Assembly: GCA_021802645.1 (NCBI GenBank)
Contig: JAJZRO010000006.1
Location: 62,001 to 126,000 of the forward strand
DNA: 64,000 nt
Reading direction: 5' to 3'
Source: Deltaproteobacteria bacterium
Lineage (GTDB): Bacteria > Desulfobacterota > Desulfobulbia > Desulfobulbales > Desulfurivibrionaceae
Shown piece after piece: positions 42,191 through 51,665 of this stretch (the stretch's first letter is position 1; each line of letters starts with the position of its first letter). The position numbers and the translations under genes are program-made. A model generated the notes under the pieces. It had not been told where the DNA came from. It made no database searches and saw nothing but the letters and a program-made list of their open reading frames with translations.

Positions 42191-45100
42191 CTAGCGTATC
42201 GCCTGCACGTTCAGCCGCAGGTTGCCGGTTGCAGCGACTTGATTCGCGAGGGCGGTGGCATAGAGCCGTTTGGTCGCATTGCCTTCTCCCGCCAGATTGC
42301 CGGTGAAGGTGGCGTGGTCGACCACGGCGTAGCCCAGATCCTGTTCGCTGCCGGACCAATAGTTGCCCTGGGCGATCAGGTTGGCGGCAGTGACGCAATT
42401 GTCCACGCTGCCGATCCGGTTGCCGATCATGGTCACCATTTCATGGCCGGGTATTCTGGCGATGAGCTGTTTTTTGCTATCCACGGCGCCGCTGGGCAGG
42501 TTGGCCTTGATTGCGGTGAGGGTGTTGGAGAGCAGCTGCAGATCCTCGCCGCCGTGAAGGAGGACATCCTGTTCCCCCAATTTGACGCTGGCAATGCTGT
42601 CGGCCGCGGGACTGGTGTAGCTGTTCACCCCATTGCCAAGGAGCAGCCAGCCATCGACGACGTTGCCTGTTACCACGCCCCCCACCTTCCGATTGGCCAG
42701 GCGCAATGCGTAAGCCGGGCTATAGCTGACCCATTGGGCGACCAGGTCGTCCACCGCGGCGACCGCTTCGGCATAGCTGATGCTCTCGCCGGCGAGTATT
42801 TCCGACATCGGAGTGGCGCTCGCGGTCGGCACGTGGAGACTGTAAGCGCGCATGACCACGGTGCCCTCGGCCGGAGCGGCAGCGAGTTGATCGAGATTGG
42901 CCTTCCAGGCGGTGCGGGTGTCTTTCGGCAGAACGATCACCTGCTTGGCCACCGTGTCGAGGGCGGCGTCGTAAGCGGCCTTGTCATCCAATACCTCTTC
43001 CTTGCTCAGCCCCAGCAGCGCGGCGCTCAAAGCAGCACTGCCGGTGACATCGGCACCCGCCCATTTGGCGCCATCGCCGCTGGCGGTCTTCACCTGGGCA
43101 TACAATACGTTGTCGCGCCACTCCACCCGGCAGGCGGTCGTGCCGCGACCGCCGATGTTGATCATCGCCTGAGCGCCTGCGTGGCTGCTGGTTCGGCTGA
43201 ACCGGCACCCCCGCGCCTGCGCCGAATTCGCGGTGATGGCGAGCTGAGCGGTGCCGATCGAGAAGGTGAAGGAAAGGTTTTCCAGAATGACTTCGTCGGC
43301 ATCCACGCTCATCTTCGTGCCGTTGAAGATGATGGAGACCGATTCCGCGCCTTCGCCGCTTAAGCGGAGACTGCGCTTGCCGGCAATGGCGGAGAGTGCG
43401 CCGACGGTATAGCTGCCCCCTTTGAGACAAACCCACAGGTCGACGGCCGTGTTGGAGGCGAATTCCTCCAGCAGCAGGTTGAGGTGGTCGGAGGAGGTGG
43501 CCACCACGGCACAGCCGCCGCCCATCTTCCCGCACAGGATCCTGAGCGCGTCCTGCACCGTGACCACGGCCGAGACCTTGAGGTCGCTGCACAGGCTGGC
43601 GTCGCTCTTGTTCAAGGGCAGGTGGTCGGCCCTGAAGTCGCACAACAGCTTCTGCAGCACCTGGCCGACGTTGACGTTGGTGGCATTGGCGACCAAGCCG
43701 AGCGAATGCCCCACGTTGGGGGGGGAGGCGGTACAGGCGGGCACGACATAGGGCAGGCTGTCGGCATTGAGCTGGCACAGCAGGTTGTCCAGCGCCGTTT
43801 TGACCGTGAGCGTGCCGTCGTTGTCCGGATCGAGCAGGTCCTTGAGCCGGTCTTTTATGGACTTGCCCTCGTTGGCGCCACAGTTGGGCAGCGAGTAGGC
43901 GATGTCGTCGGCACCGATGGTGCACAGGTTGTGGAGCGCCTGCTGGACATTCTTGGCCCCTGCGAAGAGGCCGACGCAGGGATCGCTGAAACCGACGTCG
44001 GCGGCGACGATGTCGGAGAGGGGCGGAAAGGCCATGCGGCGGCGGAAGGCGTCGTCCTGATCGACCAGCTTCTTGTTGATGCCGATCTCGCCCAGGAACA
44101 GATAATGGTGGCGCACGCCGCGCGGCGGAGCGGCGTCCAGCACCGTGTCGCCGCTTTCGTCTGCCGCTTCCCGCACCTCGGCCAGCCAGTAATCGCCGGG
44201 CACGAAACGGCTGCCGGTGGTGGCCAGTTCCAGTTCCATCAGCTCCAGATTGATCTGCAGCGCCCCGGCGGTGAGGTTGACGCGGCCGGCGGCCTTGTTG
44301 GTGACCGTGCCAGTGAAGAGGGCAACGCCCCGGTCCAGGTTGGGACACGTTCCGTCGGCGACCAGAGTGCCGGTGTTGAGGTTGAGCTTCATGGCGCCAT
44401 CCCATTGCCGGATGAAGGCCTTCGGCTCGTCGGCGCCGGTGGGGGTGGTGCAGGTGGCCTTGAGCAGGCCGCGCAGCTTCTTCGGGTTGGCCGCGAAATG
44501 GTTTCCCAGCAGTCGTTCGGTGTCGGTGTCGAAGTATTCCCACACCCAGTCGCCCTGGTTGAATCCTTGGGGCATGGCGTCAACCACGCAGGCTTCCGCG
44601 CCGTTGTCGCGTGACCATTTCAGCGTGAGCGTGCGTGAGGCGGCATCGTAGTCGTGGACCTCGACGCGGAAGAGGTAGTTGCCCAGCCGCTCGTCGACCT
44701 TGACCTGGCTGGCGCAAGGGTCGCAAGGATCGCCGCTGCTGGCGATCAGGCGCAGTTTCAGGGTGAGCGGCGCGGTGCCCACCGGCGGGTTGGTTTCCTC
44801 GTGAAGGGGGTCCAGCGTATTGGCGCACCACTTGACCTGGAGCATGGTCTGGCTGCGCGTCGCGGTATCGGCGCCATGCAGGGCCGCATCCAGGAGGTCG
44901 CTCTGTTCCAGGGCGGTGACATTGCGGTCCCAGACGTCGGCATAGAGTTTGAGGCTCTGGCCGGTGTAATCGGCCTTTATCGGATAGTCGGCTTGATTGT
45001 CGGGGGTTAACGGCTTGGTTGCGTCCCGACGGGCGTCTTCCAAACGGGCTGGCACGCCTTCGACGTAAAGCACACCGGGCCGCAGGCGGATGCTCTGAGA

Positions 45101-45337
45101 GCCGTCCGGATCGGCGTAGAGCTTCAGCCCGCCCACGCGCGGGGCGCCGCCGGCAATCGCCCCTCCCGTCGTGTTGGTGCCGCAAATGGCGTCGCGCAAC
45201 GCCTCCACCAGCCGCGCCTTTTCGATGTCGGTCAGTTCGTTCCAGTCGGCGTCCAGGATCATGCGGCCTTGCTGCAGGTACACCCCGGAGTAATGCCGGG
45301 CCGGATGGAAGGAGTCGCGGGAGACTTGATTTTTCAT
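42191..45337 (-). CDS. DUF6519-type tail fibre-like protein
   Basis: A 1048-residue protein. The N-terminus SRDSFHPARHYSGVYLQQGR and ILDADWNEL is the DUF6519 signature, a domain common in eCIS loci and phage-like tails. Residues about 455-610 contain four degenerate repeats of an ALxxLC...ADxLPY..PxC pattern. The C-terminal half (about 620-1048) reads like a right-handed beta-helix (LSGEGAESVSIIFNG, ENLSFTF, ITANSAQARGCRFS and so on) and is probably the receptor-contacting part. Position after the baseplate genes fits the fibre slot (Afp13). It lies 47 bases upstream of the DUF4157 genes. Confidence 0.85.
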   Translation of the reverse strand: MKNQVSRDSFHPARHYSGVYLQQGRMILDADWNELTDIEKARLVEALRDAICGTNTTGGAIAGGAPRVGGLKLYADPDGSQSIRLRPGVLYVEGVPARLEDARRDATKPLTPDNQADYPIKADYTGQSLKLYADVWDRNVTALEQSDLLDAALHGADTATRSQTMLQVKWCANTLDPLHEETNPPVGTAPLTLKLRLIASSGDPCDPCASQVKVDERLGNYLFRVEVHDYDAASRTLTLKWSRDNGAEACVVDAMPQGFNQGDWVWEYFDTDTERLLGNHFAANPKKLRGLLKATCTTPTGADEPKAFIRQWDGAMKLNLNTGTLVADGTCPNLDRGVALFTGTVTNKAAGRVNLTAGALQINLELMELELATTGSRFVPGDYWLAEVREAADESGDTVLDAAPPRGVRHHYLFLGEIGINKKLVDQDDAFRRRMAFPPLSDIVAADVGFSDPCVGLFAGAKNVQQALHNLCTIGADDIAYSLPNCGANEGKSIKDRLKDLLDPDNDGTLTVKTALDNLLCQLNADSLPYVVPACTASPPNVGHSLGLVANATNVNVGQVLQKLLCDFRADHLPLNKSDASLCSDLKVSAVVTVQDALRILCGKMGGGCAVVATSSDHLNLLLEEFASNTAVDLWVCLKGGSYTVGALSAIAGKRSLRLSGEGAESVSIIFNGTKMSVDADEVILENLSFTFSIGTAQLAITANSAQARGCRFSRTSSHAGAQAMINIGGRGTTACRVEWRDNVLYAQVKTASGDGAKWAGADVTGSAALSAALLGLSKEEVLDDKAAYDAALDTVAKQVIVLPKDTRTAWKANLDQLAAAPAEGTVVMRAYSLHVPTASATPMSEILAGESISYAEAVAAVDDLVAQWVSYSPAYALRLANRKVGGVVTGNVVDGWLLLGNGVNSYTSPAADSIASVKLGEQDVLLHGGEDLQLLSNTLTAIKANLPSGAVDSKKQLIARIPGHEMVTMIGNRIGSVDNCVTAANLIAQGNYWSGSEQDLGYAVVDHATFTGNLAGEGNATKRLYATALANQVAATGNLRLNVQAIR

Positions 45338-45447
45338 GGCTGTTCCTGAAGTGGTGGCTTGAAAAGTGTGACGGAATTCGCGATGTGCGCCGTCTCCTCA
45401 AGGCTCGTCTGGCCCACTCGGAATACGTGGGTTCCTGTTTTCTTTCG

Positions 45448-47136
45448 TCATTCGGTCACGCTGGGCGGCGGGCAGGCGAGGGTCGGATCGGCCAGCAGCA
45501 CCGCCTCCATGCCCAGCGGCAAAAATTCCCGCAGTTTCTCCAACACCGCTTTCTGGCGGAGAACATAGCGGAAGTCGTGGCAGGCGCCCAGCTCGCCGCC
45601 ATCCTCGGCGCCGGACTGGAGGGCCGCGGCACAGTCCGGGTGCAGAACGCCGCAGCCCGGCTGACCGAAGGTGTCGCTCCAGAACAAGGGGGCTTCGGTG
45701 GTGCAGGTGGCGGCGTAGCAACGCAGGAGCGAGCGTTTGCCCTGGCTACGCCACTGCGGGTCGTTGTCCACCAAGGGCGTGTCCGGATCGGGGGGATTGC
45801 TGGGAACGGCTGGCTCCGGAATATGAAACAGGCGGCTGTAGCGGATGCAGCCGGTTGCCGGCACATCGTTGTCTACCGTGTCCTTGCGAAGAGGCGGCAG
45901 CAGGATGGAGTCGCTGGCCTCCAGGGCCTCCGCCAGGAGGCGTTCGAGCACCGTGGCATATTCCAGCCGCACCAGGCCTTGGGCGGCTTCGATTTTCTTG
46001 AATAGGCAGGCGTGGGCCTCGATCACCGGCACGTGGCATTCGGCGGTGGTTACCTTGAAACTGCGGGCCGCACAGCCAACCAATTGGGCGGCGCCGGCAT
46101 TGATCTGCACCTGGTTGTCCAGCCAGAGGTTTTCGAAGCGGTAGAGCGCGGCCGTGGTCAGGGTGATTACTCCCCATACCCGCAGCGGCGCGGCGGTCAG
46201 GCCGCGCAGGGAGACGTGCGGCAGGTCGCTGCCGTTCCAGTTGGCCTTGCTGACCCGCAGTTCCACGGGGCCGATGACGTGGACCATGGCGTCATCCTCG
46301 TGCCAGCCGCTGACGTCGGTTGCCGCAGCCTGTGTCACCTGGGAGGCGAGGAGAGTCCAGGCGATCGATTCGTGGGCATGGGCGAAAAAGCCCTCCTGTG
46401 GCGCGTAATAGAGCAGAACCCGCCGCGGGTGCAGGTGGCCGCGGTGCCAGTCCGGGGTGCGCAGGTCCACGGTGCGGGGGGAAACATCCTGGAAGCTGGC
46501 CGGCGCGCAAGGGATGCCGTGGCGGTTGACCTGCCGCCAGCTGATCGTCTGCCCGGCGAAGTTGGTGGTGTGGGCGCCGGAGTTGGCGGGCTCGCATTGC
46601 ACGGCCCGGGAACAATAACGGCTGTCCACGGTGGCGGCGGGCAGGCCGGGATGCCGGGCGCGCATGGCTGGAGTGGCCGGTGACGGGATGGCCGACTCGC
46701 CGTAGGCCGCCTCCGGCAGCAGTGGCCGGTCTATGCGTGGGGTGATCGCCACCCGTTTCCAGCCTTCCTGGATTTCTACCTCGAAGCGCCCGACCGCCTC
46801 GGCGATGGCCTCGATGGAGACGCGGGTGCCCTTGCGCTGGCGCCAGGCCACGGCATCGGCCAGTTCGGCGCGGCGCCCTGCCTCGTCGGGCGACACCAGA
46901 CGCACGTCCAGCAGCTGCGCGAAATAGGGGAGCAGCCAAGCCTGGCAGTGGCGGCCGTTCTCGTCCTGGTCCGGGAAGCCATCGTAAAGGCGCTGGTCCA
47001 TGGTGGCCCGGAAGGCATCGAGCAGATCGCCGTAGACCTTGAGCAGCCGGCGCAGGTCGCCCTGGCTATCGCGCTCGCGCCAAACGGCGGGTAGCCACGC
47101 CAGCAACAGATCGCCGTAGTCGGATTCCTGGGTCAT
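45448..47136 (-). CDS. Tail protein I-like baseplate component (eCIS)
   Basis: A 562-residue protein. The first 160 residues (LLLAWLPAVWRERDSQGDLRRLL ... LLDVRLVSPDEAGRR ... RKGTRVSIEAIAEAVGRFEVEI) match phage P2 tail protein I, a baseplate wedge protein next to gpJ. The remaining 400 residues are an extension with beta-rich, Cys-containing segments (ATGCIRYSRLFHIPEP, CGVLHPDCAAALQSG) that is not part of classical gpI; it may anchor fibres. The start at 47136 overlaps the baseplate-J gene by 4 bases. A 110-base gap separates it from the fibre gene. Confidence 0.84.
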   Translation of the reverse strand: MTQESDYGDLLLAWLPAVWRERDSQGDLRRLLKVYGDLLDAFRATMDQRLYDGFPDQDENGRHCQAWLLPYFAQLLDVRLVSPDEAGRRAELADAVAWRQRKGTRVSIEAIAEAVGRFEVEIQEGWKRVAITPRIDRPLLPEAAYGESAIPSPATPAMRARHPGLPAATVDSRYCSRAVQCEPANSGAHTTNFAGQTISWRQVNRHGIPCAPASFQDVSPRTVDLRTPDWHRGHLHPRRVLLYYAPQEGFFAHAHESIAWTLLASQVTQAAATDVSGWHEDDAMVHVIGPVELRVSKANWNGSDLPHVSLRGLTAAPLRVWGVITLTTAALYRFENLWLDNQVQINAGAAQLVGCAARSFKVTTAECHVPVIEAHACLFKKIEAAQGLVRLEYATVLERLLAEALEASDSILLPPLRKDTVDNDVPATGCIRYSRLFHIPEPAVPSNPPDPDTPLVDNDPQWRSQGKRSLLRCYAATCTTEAPLFWSDTFGQPGCGVLHPDCAAALQSGAEDGGELGACHDFRYVLRQKAVLEKLREFLPLGMEAVLLADPTLACPPPSVTE

Positions 47137-50075
47137 AGCCAGTACTCCTGGACCATCGGATTGAAGTCGCTGTCATCGAATACCAGGCACTGGTCGGGCG
47201 CCGGCCGCGCCGCCAGCACGGAGGCATCTAGTTGCGCCACCTGCGCCAGTTGGGCGGCCGTGGCGGCAGACAGCACGATGTCGCAATCGCTGTTTTCCAC
47301 GCCGGCGACGCCATCCACCACCCGGTATATCTCGCCGCGATAGAGGGGCTGGCCGAGTTGGCGGCCTTGCTCGGAGAAGGCGGCGCGCAGGGCAATGAGC
47401 ACCGCGTCCTTCACGGCTTGGGCGTCGAAGGCCTTGGTGCGGACGCGGAGGGTGACCTTGAGGCCGAAGGTCAGGCGGAGGTAGTCGGTGACTTCGATCG
47501 CCACCCCGGGCTGGGCATGCGTATCCAGATAGGCCTTCAGGTCTTGTCGCATCGCCACGCTGAGATGGCCGCCGCCGGCCGCCATGACCACCACCTTGAG
47601 GCGCTCGCGCTGGCCGAGGCCGGGCGGCAAGCGAAAGGCGCGCGCCTGCCAGACGCTGGCGTGACCGCGCGCCAACTGGGAGAAATCCTCCAGAGAAACG
47701 GCGCGATCCAGGGCCAGGAGGGTGGCGGGGGCGTTCTTGCGCAGGTCGGCGTTGGCCTCGCGGTCGGCCCCGCCGCTGCTGGGGAGGGGCTGCACGATGG
47801 CGTCCAGCAAGGGATGGGGCTTGACCGGTTTGGTGAGACTGCCGGCGGCGAGGTTGCCGACGACGCCCGCACCTTGGCGGAAACTGACCCGGATATTGTT
47901 GCCGCCGCTGGGCAAACGACGGCCATGCCGGCCGTCGCCGAACTGGATATCGGCGTTGCCGTCCTGGTCGATGCGCACCTGGTAATGGGCGTCGGCGGGG
48001 GCGGAATCCTTGAGGTTGGCAACCTGGGTCCAGTTTTCGCCTGTCACGGAAACGGTGAGATCGGCGCGCACCCCGCTGCCCATGGTTGCATCGGCGACGA
48101 AGCTGAGGTTGGGTATCGCCAGGGTGAAATGCTGACTGCTGCGCGTGCCGTCGCCGCTGCCCAGCACCCGTTGCGGCCGCGTTTCGCCGTGGCCGGCGGT
48201 GACCACGTTGGCGTAGATCTGCAGATTGCCGGCCGTGGTGCCGGTCGGGAGCGCATCGGCCAGTTCCAGCCAGGTACGGGCGGGATCAAGGTCGGCTACT
48301 TTGGTCTCCACTTGCCTGGCGCCGTTGTCCACGATCACGGCCCGGCCTGCCTTGAGCCCTATGGGGAACTCTTCCGGGACGAGGCGAACCCCGGTGAGCG
48401 AGGTGTCGTTTGCCTGCCAGTCGACAACCCGAGCGGCCTCGGTGAAATGGGCGTGCACCCGGGTGCGCTTCAGGAAGAAGGGGCCGCCGCCCCGATCCTG
48501 CCAGTAGGGCGCGGCAGTCAAGGTCGCCTCCTCGTGTTCCATGTCCAGCGTCACCGTGCCCAGACGCGCCCAGGCCATCTGGCCGCCCTTTACCACCACC
48601 GCAAGGTCGCCGGCCATGGTTTGTTTGCACAACTCGGTGGTCAGCGCCTTGACCAGGCGTTTGTCCTCGCTCTGGTTGAGGAAGGTATCCACGATCCAGG
48701 CGCCGGGGGCGGCCGGAGGGGCCAGCAGGGTCTGCGGGTTGCGCAGCCTGAAGTCGAGGTCGCCCGGCACCCCGTCGGTATTTGGGTGCCAGGTGAGGGT
48801 CAGGGCGGTGTAGCCGGGGCGCTCGTCGCTTTGAACGGCCTTAGGATCGGTGCCCACCGGCACATAATTGGCGTGGAGACAGCGGTAGGCGGGCAGGTAT
48901 TCGCGTTCCCTGCCCTTGTCGGTCACCTTGCGGATGTCCGCCAACCATTGGCCAGCCAGGCGGGACCAGTCACCGGCGGCGTAGACGACGTCGACCATCG
49001 TGCCGTCGGTTTCGATCTTGCGCGGGCGCGGCGGGGCGGCAAGATACGTGAGCGGCACGGTGACGGCGCGCGCCACGGTGGCGCCGTTGAGGGTGAGTTG
49101 GCCGATGGCGCGGTAGAACACCAGACGGTCCTCCTGCACCGCCTTGAGCCGCCGAAAATAAGGCTTGTCGTCCACCGAGCGGACCACGACGAGATCGCCA
49201 GCCGCAAGATCGCCAGCCGGCACCGCCAGTTGGAGGCTGTGGTCGACAGCCTCCACGCCTTTGGTGGCCGGGGCGAGCGGCCGCAGTTTTTCCTTGGCGT
49301 TCAAGTGGACGAGGGTGTACCCCTTGACGAAGCCCGCCGGAATGGTCGGGCTGACCGTCACCTTGGTGGTTTTCTCGCCAAGCAGGATGCCCTGCACGAG
49401 GTGGGCGGAGAGCGGCTTTTGCGCGCCGTTGCGCTCGTCCTCCAACACCAGCGGTTCGCCGCTCTTCAGTTTGTCCAGCCGGCCGACCAGCAGCAGGGTA
49501 TGACCGTCGGCGCTGAGCGGGTGGGGGTTGCGCTCATGGTCGTGGGCATAGAGGATGTTGCAGGCGGCATCGGCTTCGAGGTCGGCCAGGGTCTCGAACA
49601 CGACCGGCGCCCCGGCCTTGGGGGCGTTCTTCACCTGCAACCCCGCGGCCACCGTGCCGGCCTTGCCTTTCTTGAGCAGCAGGGCGAGCGGGGCATAGGC
49701 CGAGGCGTGGGGACGCGGGGCATAATCGAGCAGGGCTACCAGCCGCCGCAGGCTTTCCCACTGGCTGGCGGTGCCGAGGTAGCCCTCGTTGGCGTAAGCG
49801 TCGAGATGGGCGCCGAGTACATGGCAGGCACGCGCGAAGCTGCGCGTCAGCTGCCAGAGCATGTCGTCGGGATCACTGGCGTAAAGGGACTCCAGGCGGG
49901 TCTTGCGGGCCTCCGCGGTTTCCTGCGGCGGGATGTTGGCCTGAATCAGCGACCAGGTCGGCAATTCGGCGGCGAGCCCTGCGCGCAGGCGTTCCAGAAA
50001 GACGGCGGCATTCCCCTCCACATACTCGAAGCGGGAGAGGCCGGCGCGGTTCCAGCGGGTGAGATCAGCCGTCAT
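47133..50075 (-). CDS. Large baseplate J-like protein (Afp12-type)
   Basis: A 980-residue baseplate wedge protein. The N-terminal part (LRAGLAAELPTWSLIQANIPPQETAE) and the C-terminal half with SSGGADREANADLRKNAPATLLALDRAVSLEDFSQLARG and DYLRLTFGLKVTLRVRTKAFD are typical of gpJ/baseplate assembly proteins, here with a long middle insertion as in Afp12/Pvc12. It overlaps the 398-residue second J-like gene by 4 bases and the gpI-like gene by 4 bases. Together with gp25 it builds the wedge that triggers sheath contraction. Stated role is from the family. Confidence 0.92.
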   Translation of the reverse strand: MTADLTRWNRAGLSRFEYVEGNAAVFLERLRAGLAAELPTWSLIQANIPPQETAEARKTRLESLYASDPDDMLWQLTRSFARACHVLGAHLDAYANEGYLGTASQWESLRRLVALLDYAPRPHASAYAPLALLLKKGKAGTVAAGLQVKNAPKAGAPVVFETLADLEADAACNILYAHDHERNPHPLSADGHTLLLVGRLDKLKSGEPLVLEDERNGAQKPLSAHLVQGILLGEKTTKVTVSPTIPAGFVKGYTLVHLNAKEKLRPLAPATKGVEAVDHSLQLAVPAGDLAAGDLVVVRSVDDKPYFRRLKAVQEDRLVFYRAIGQLTLNGATVARAVTVPLTYLAAPPRPRKIETDGTMVDVVYAAGDWSRLAGQWLADIRKVTDKGREREYLPAYRCLHANYVPVGTDPKAVQSDERPGYTALTLTWHPNTDGVPGDLDFRLRNPQTLLAPPAAPGAWIVDTFLNQSEDKRLVKALTTELCKQTMAGDLAVVVKGGQMAWARLGTVTLDMEHEEATLTAAPYWQDRGGGPFFLKRTRVHAHFTEAARVVDWQANDTSLTGVRLVPEEFPIGLKAGRAVIVDNGARQVETKVADLDPARTWLELADALPTGTTAGNLQIYANVVTAGHGETRPQRVLGSGDGTRSSQHFTLAIPNLSFVADATMGSGVRADLTVSVTGENWTQVANLKDSAPADAHYQVRIDQDGNADIQFGDGRHGRRLPSGGNNIRVSFRQGAGVVGNLAAGSLTKPVKPHPLLDAIVQPLPSSGGADREANADLRKNAPATLLALDRAVSLEDFSQLARGHASVWQARAFRLPPGLGQRERLKVVVMAAGGGHLSVAMRQDLKAYLDTHAQPGVAIEVTDYLRLTFGLKVTLRVRTKAFDAQAVKDAVLIALRAAFSEQGRQLGQPLYRGEIYRVVDGVAGVENSDCDIVLSAATAAQLAQVAQLDASVLAARPAPDQCLVFDDSDFNPMVQEYWL

Positions 50076-51268
50076 CCCTTCCTCCCTCCGTGCAGCATCA
50101 GGATGTAGTAGCCGCGCTCCGGATGGGCCTGGTCGTTATCGCAGACGCCCACCTCCAGACCGTCGAGGACGATGCGGCCGCTGGCGGCCTGGTCCTGGAA
50201 CCGGTCGCCCAGACGCTTGAAGCGGTTCAGGCAGACGTTTTCCACGCCGTCTACCGCCATCAGGGTCTGGTAGATGTCGCTTGCCAACAGGTCTTCGCCG
50301 AAGCGCAAACGGCCGGGTTCAAAGAAGCCGCCGGGACCGGTGCCGAGGGCGCGGTCGATCGCATGACGCACCTCCGACTGGAAATAGTCCGCATCGACCT
50401 GGATTGATAAGGTCATCAGGATGCCGACTTCCTGCGCGCCTTCCAGCACCACTTCCTGGGCGGCCATGCGATAGGCCTCCAGATACGGATAGAGCACGCT
50501 GCGCACGCTGGGGTGGCTTGCCGGGTCTGGCCAGTACAAGCCGCGGCTGGCATGGAAATCGACGATTTCTTTCCAGACCTCGTCGTTGTAATCCGTGGCC
50601 GCATCGAGGTCCAGGCGCGCCCAAGGAATCACCGCGACGTGCACGGTGGCCCAGGAGCCGTCCCAGCGGTCCCAGGCATGGGCGCGCAGCACCAGGGGAT
50701 GCTCCTCCAGTCGCGTTTCGAAGTCGTCCAGGGTGACCATGCGGTGCTGGTCGTGGATGGCGCGGGGGCCATCCAGCCGCGCCTGGTCCATCTTCTCGGG
50801 ATGGTCCAGCCACCAGGAATCGAAGCGCGCAACCTCTTCGGCGGTGAGCGGGGCCATCGCCGCTGTCGCGTCGATGCCGGCGAATGGCGCAAGTCTGCGG
50901 CGCTTGGCCAGACCGGCCACATCGTAGCCCACCAATTGCAGCAGGCGGCGCAGAGATTCCGGCCGTCGCGCGGTCTCCAGATAGGCTTCGGCCGTTGTCC
51001 GGTCGAGGCTGTCGGAGAGCTGGTCAAGGGCGAAGGCCAGCACTTCGACGAGGGTGACCTCCACATCCGCCGGGGTCCAGCGTTTGCGTTCCGGAAAGCG
51101 CGCGATCAACTCCTGCAGCATGAAAAGGCGAAAGCCGTCGTAGTCGCGCTGATCCCAGTCGAAATCATCGCCTACCGCGGGCAGGGTGGCGGGCAGATCG
51201 ACTTGCCGCCGGCCGCAATCCGGGCACTGGCCAGCGTAGAGCAAGGCGATGGTGGGGTCGTTGGCCAT
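50072..51268 (-). CDS. Second baseplate J-like protein (Afp11-type)
   Basis: A 398-residue protein. The N-terminus carries a CPDCG pair (residues 15-18), then TPADVEVTLVEVLAFALDQLSDSLDRTTAEAYLETARRPESLRRLLQLVGYDVAGL, a typical start of gpJ-like wedge proteins (Afp11/Pvc11). The later LSIQVDADYFQSEVRHAIDRAL and DIYQTLMAVDGVENV are the C-terminal wedge domain. It overlaps gp25 by one base (TAATG at 51270-51266). The CxxC is single, so a zinc site would need a partner. Heterodimer with the 980-residue paralogue is expected by analogy with T4 gp6 pairs. Confidence 0.88.
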   Translation of the reverse strand: MANDPTIALLYAGQCPDCGRRQVDLPATLPAVGDDFDWDQRDYDGFRLFMLQELIARFPERKRWTPADVEVTLVEVLAFALDQLSDSLDRTTAEAYLETARRPESLRRLLQLVGYDVAGLAKRRRLAPFAGIDATAAMAPLTAEEVARFDSWWLDHPEKMDQARLDGPRAIHDQHRMVTLDDFETRLEEHPLVLRAHAWDRWDGSWATVHVAVIPWARLDLDAATDYNDEVWKEIVDFHASRGLYWPDPASHPSVRSVLYPYLEAYRMAAQEVVLEGAQEVGILMTLSIQVDADYFQSEVRHAIDRALGTGPGGFFEPGRLRFGEDLLASDIYQTLMAVDGVENVCLNRFKRLGDRFQDQAASGRIVLDGLEVGVCDNDQAHPERGYYILMLHGGRKG

Positions 51269-51654
51269 TAGCTGCCTCCCAGCGAAAAGAGCTGGCTTTC
51301 CCGCTGGCCGACGGCGGCCAGCGTGTAGGTGACGGAGATGGTGAGCGTGGCATCATCGCCCCCCACTTCCACCTCGATGCTCTTGGGTTCCACTTCGCCC
51401 TGCAATGCCTCGGCGAGGGAGGCGAGCAGGCGGTGCTTGGTGAGCTGCCAGAGCGGGGTGTCGTTGGGCTCAAACACCAGCGCCTTCACCCCGGCGCCGA
51501 ACTCCGGCCGGAACACCCGTTCGCCAGGCAAGGTGAACAGCACCTGTTCGATTTGTCCGCGGATATGCTCGCTGCGGCTGTCCAGCCGCGGGGCGCCGCT
51601 CTCCATGCGCAGGGGGAAGGCGAGGTAAGGGGGATTGACCAATCGGCATGCCAT
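51268..51654 (-). CDS. gp25/GPW baseplate wedge protein
   Basis: A 128-residue protein of the gp25/GpW family (Afp9). The core GERVFRPEFGAGVKALVFEPND includes the conserved Glu-Arg pair with Phe, the family hallmark at the sheath initiation site. It begins the growth of the sheath in contractile systems by a handshake-like fold. It is 11 bases after the spike gene and one base overlapped with the next. Normal length. Confidence 0.95.
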   Translation of the reverse strand: MACRLVNPPYLAFPLRMESGAPRLDSRSEHIRGQIEQVLFTLPGERVFRPEFGAGVKALVFEPNDTPLWQLTKHRLLASLAEALQGEVEPKSIEVEVGGDDATLTISVTYTLAAVGQRESQLFSLGGS

Positions 51655-51665
51655 CGTCGTTCTCC

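Noticed and set aside
47232-50108. 958-codon plus-strand ORF through the baseplate gene
   Set aside because: Shadow of the 980-residue baseplate protein; composition rich in Gly/His/Arg without any domain.
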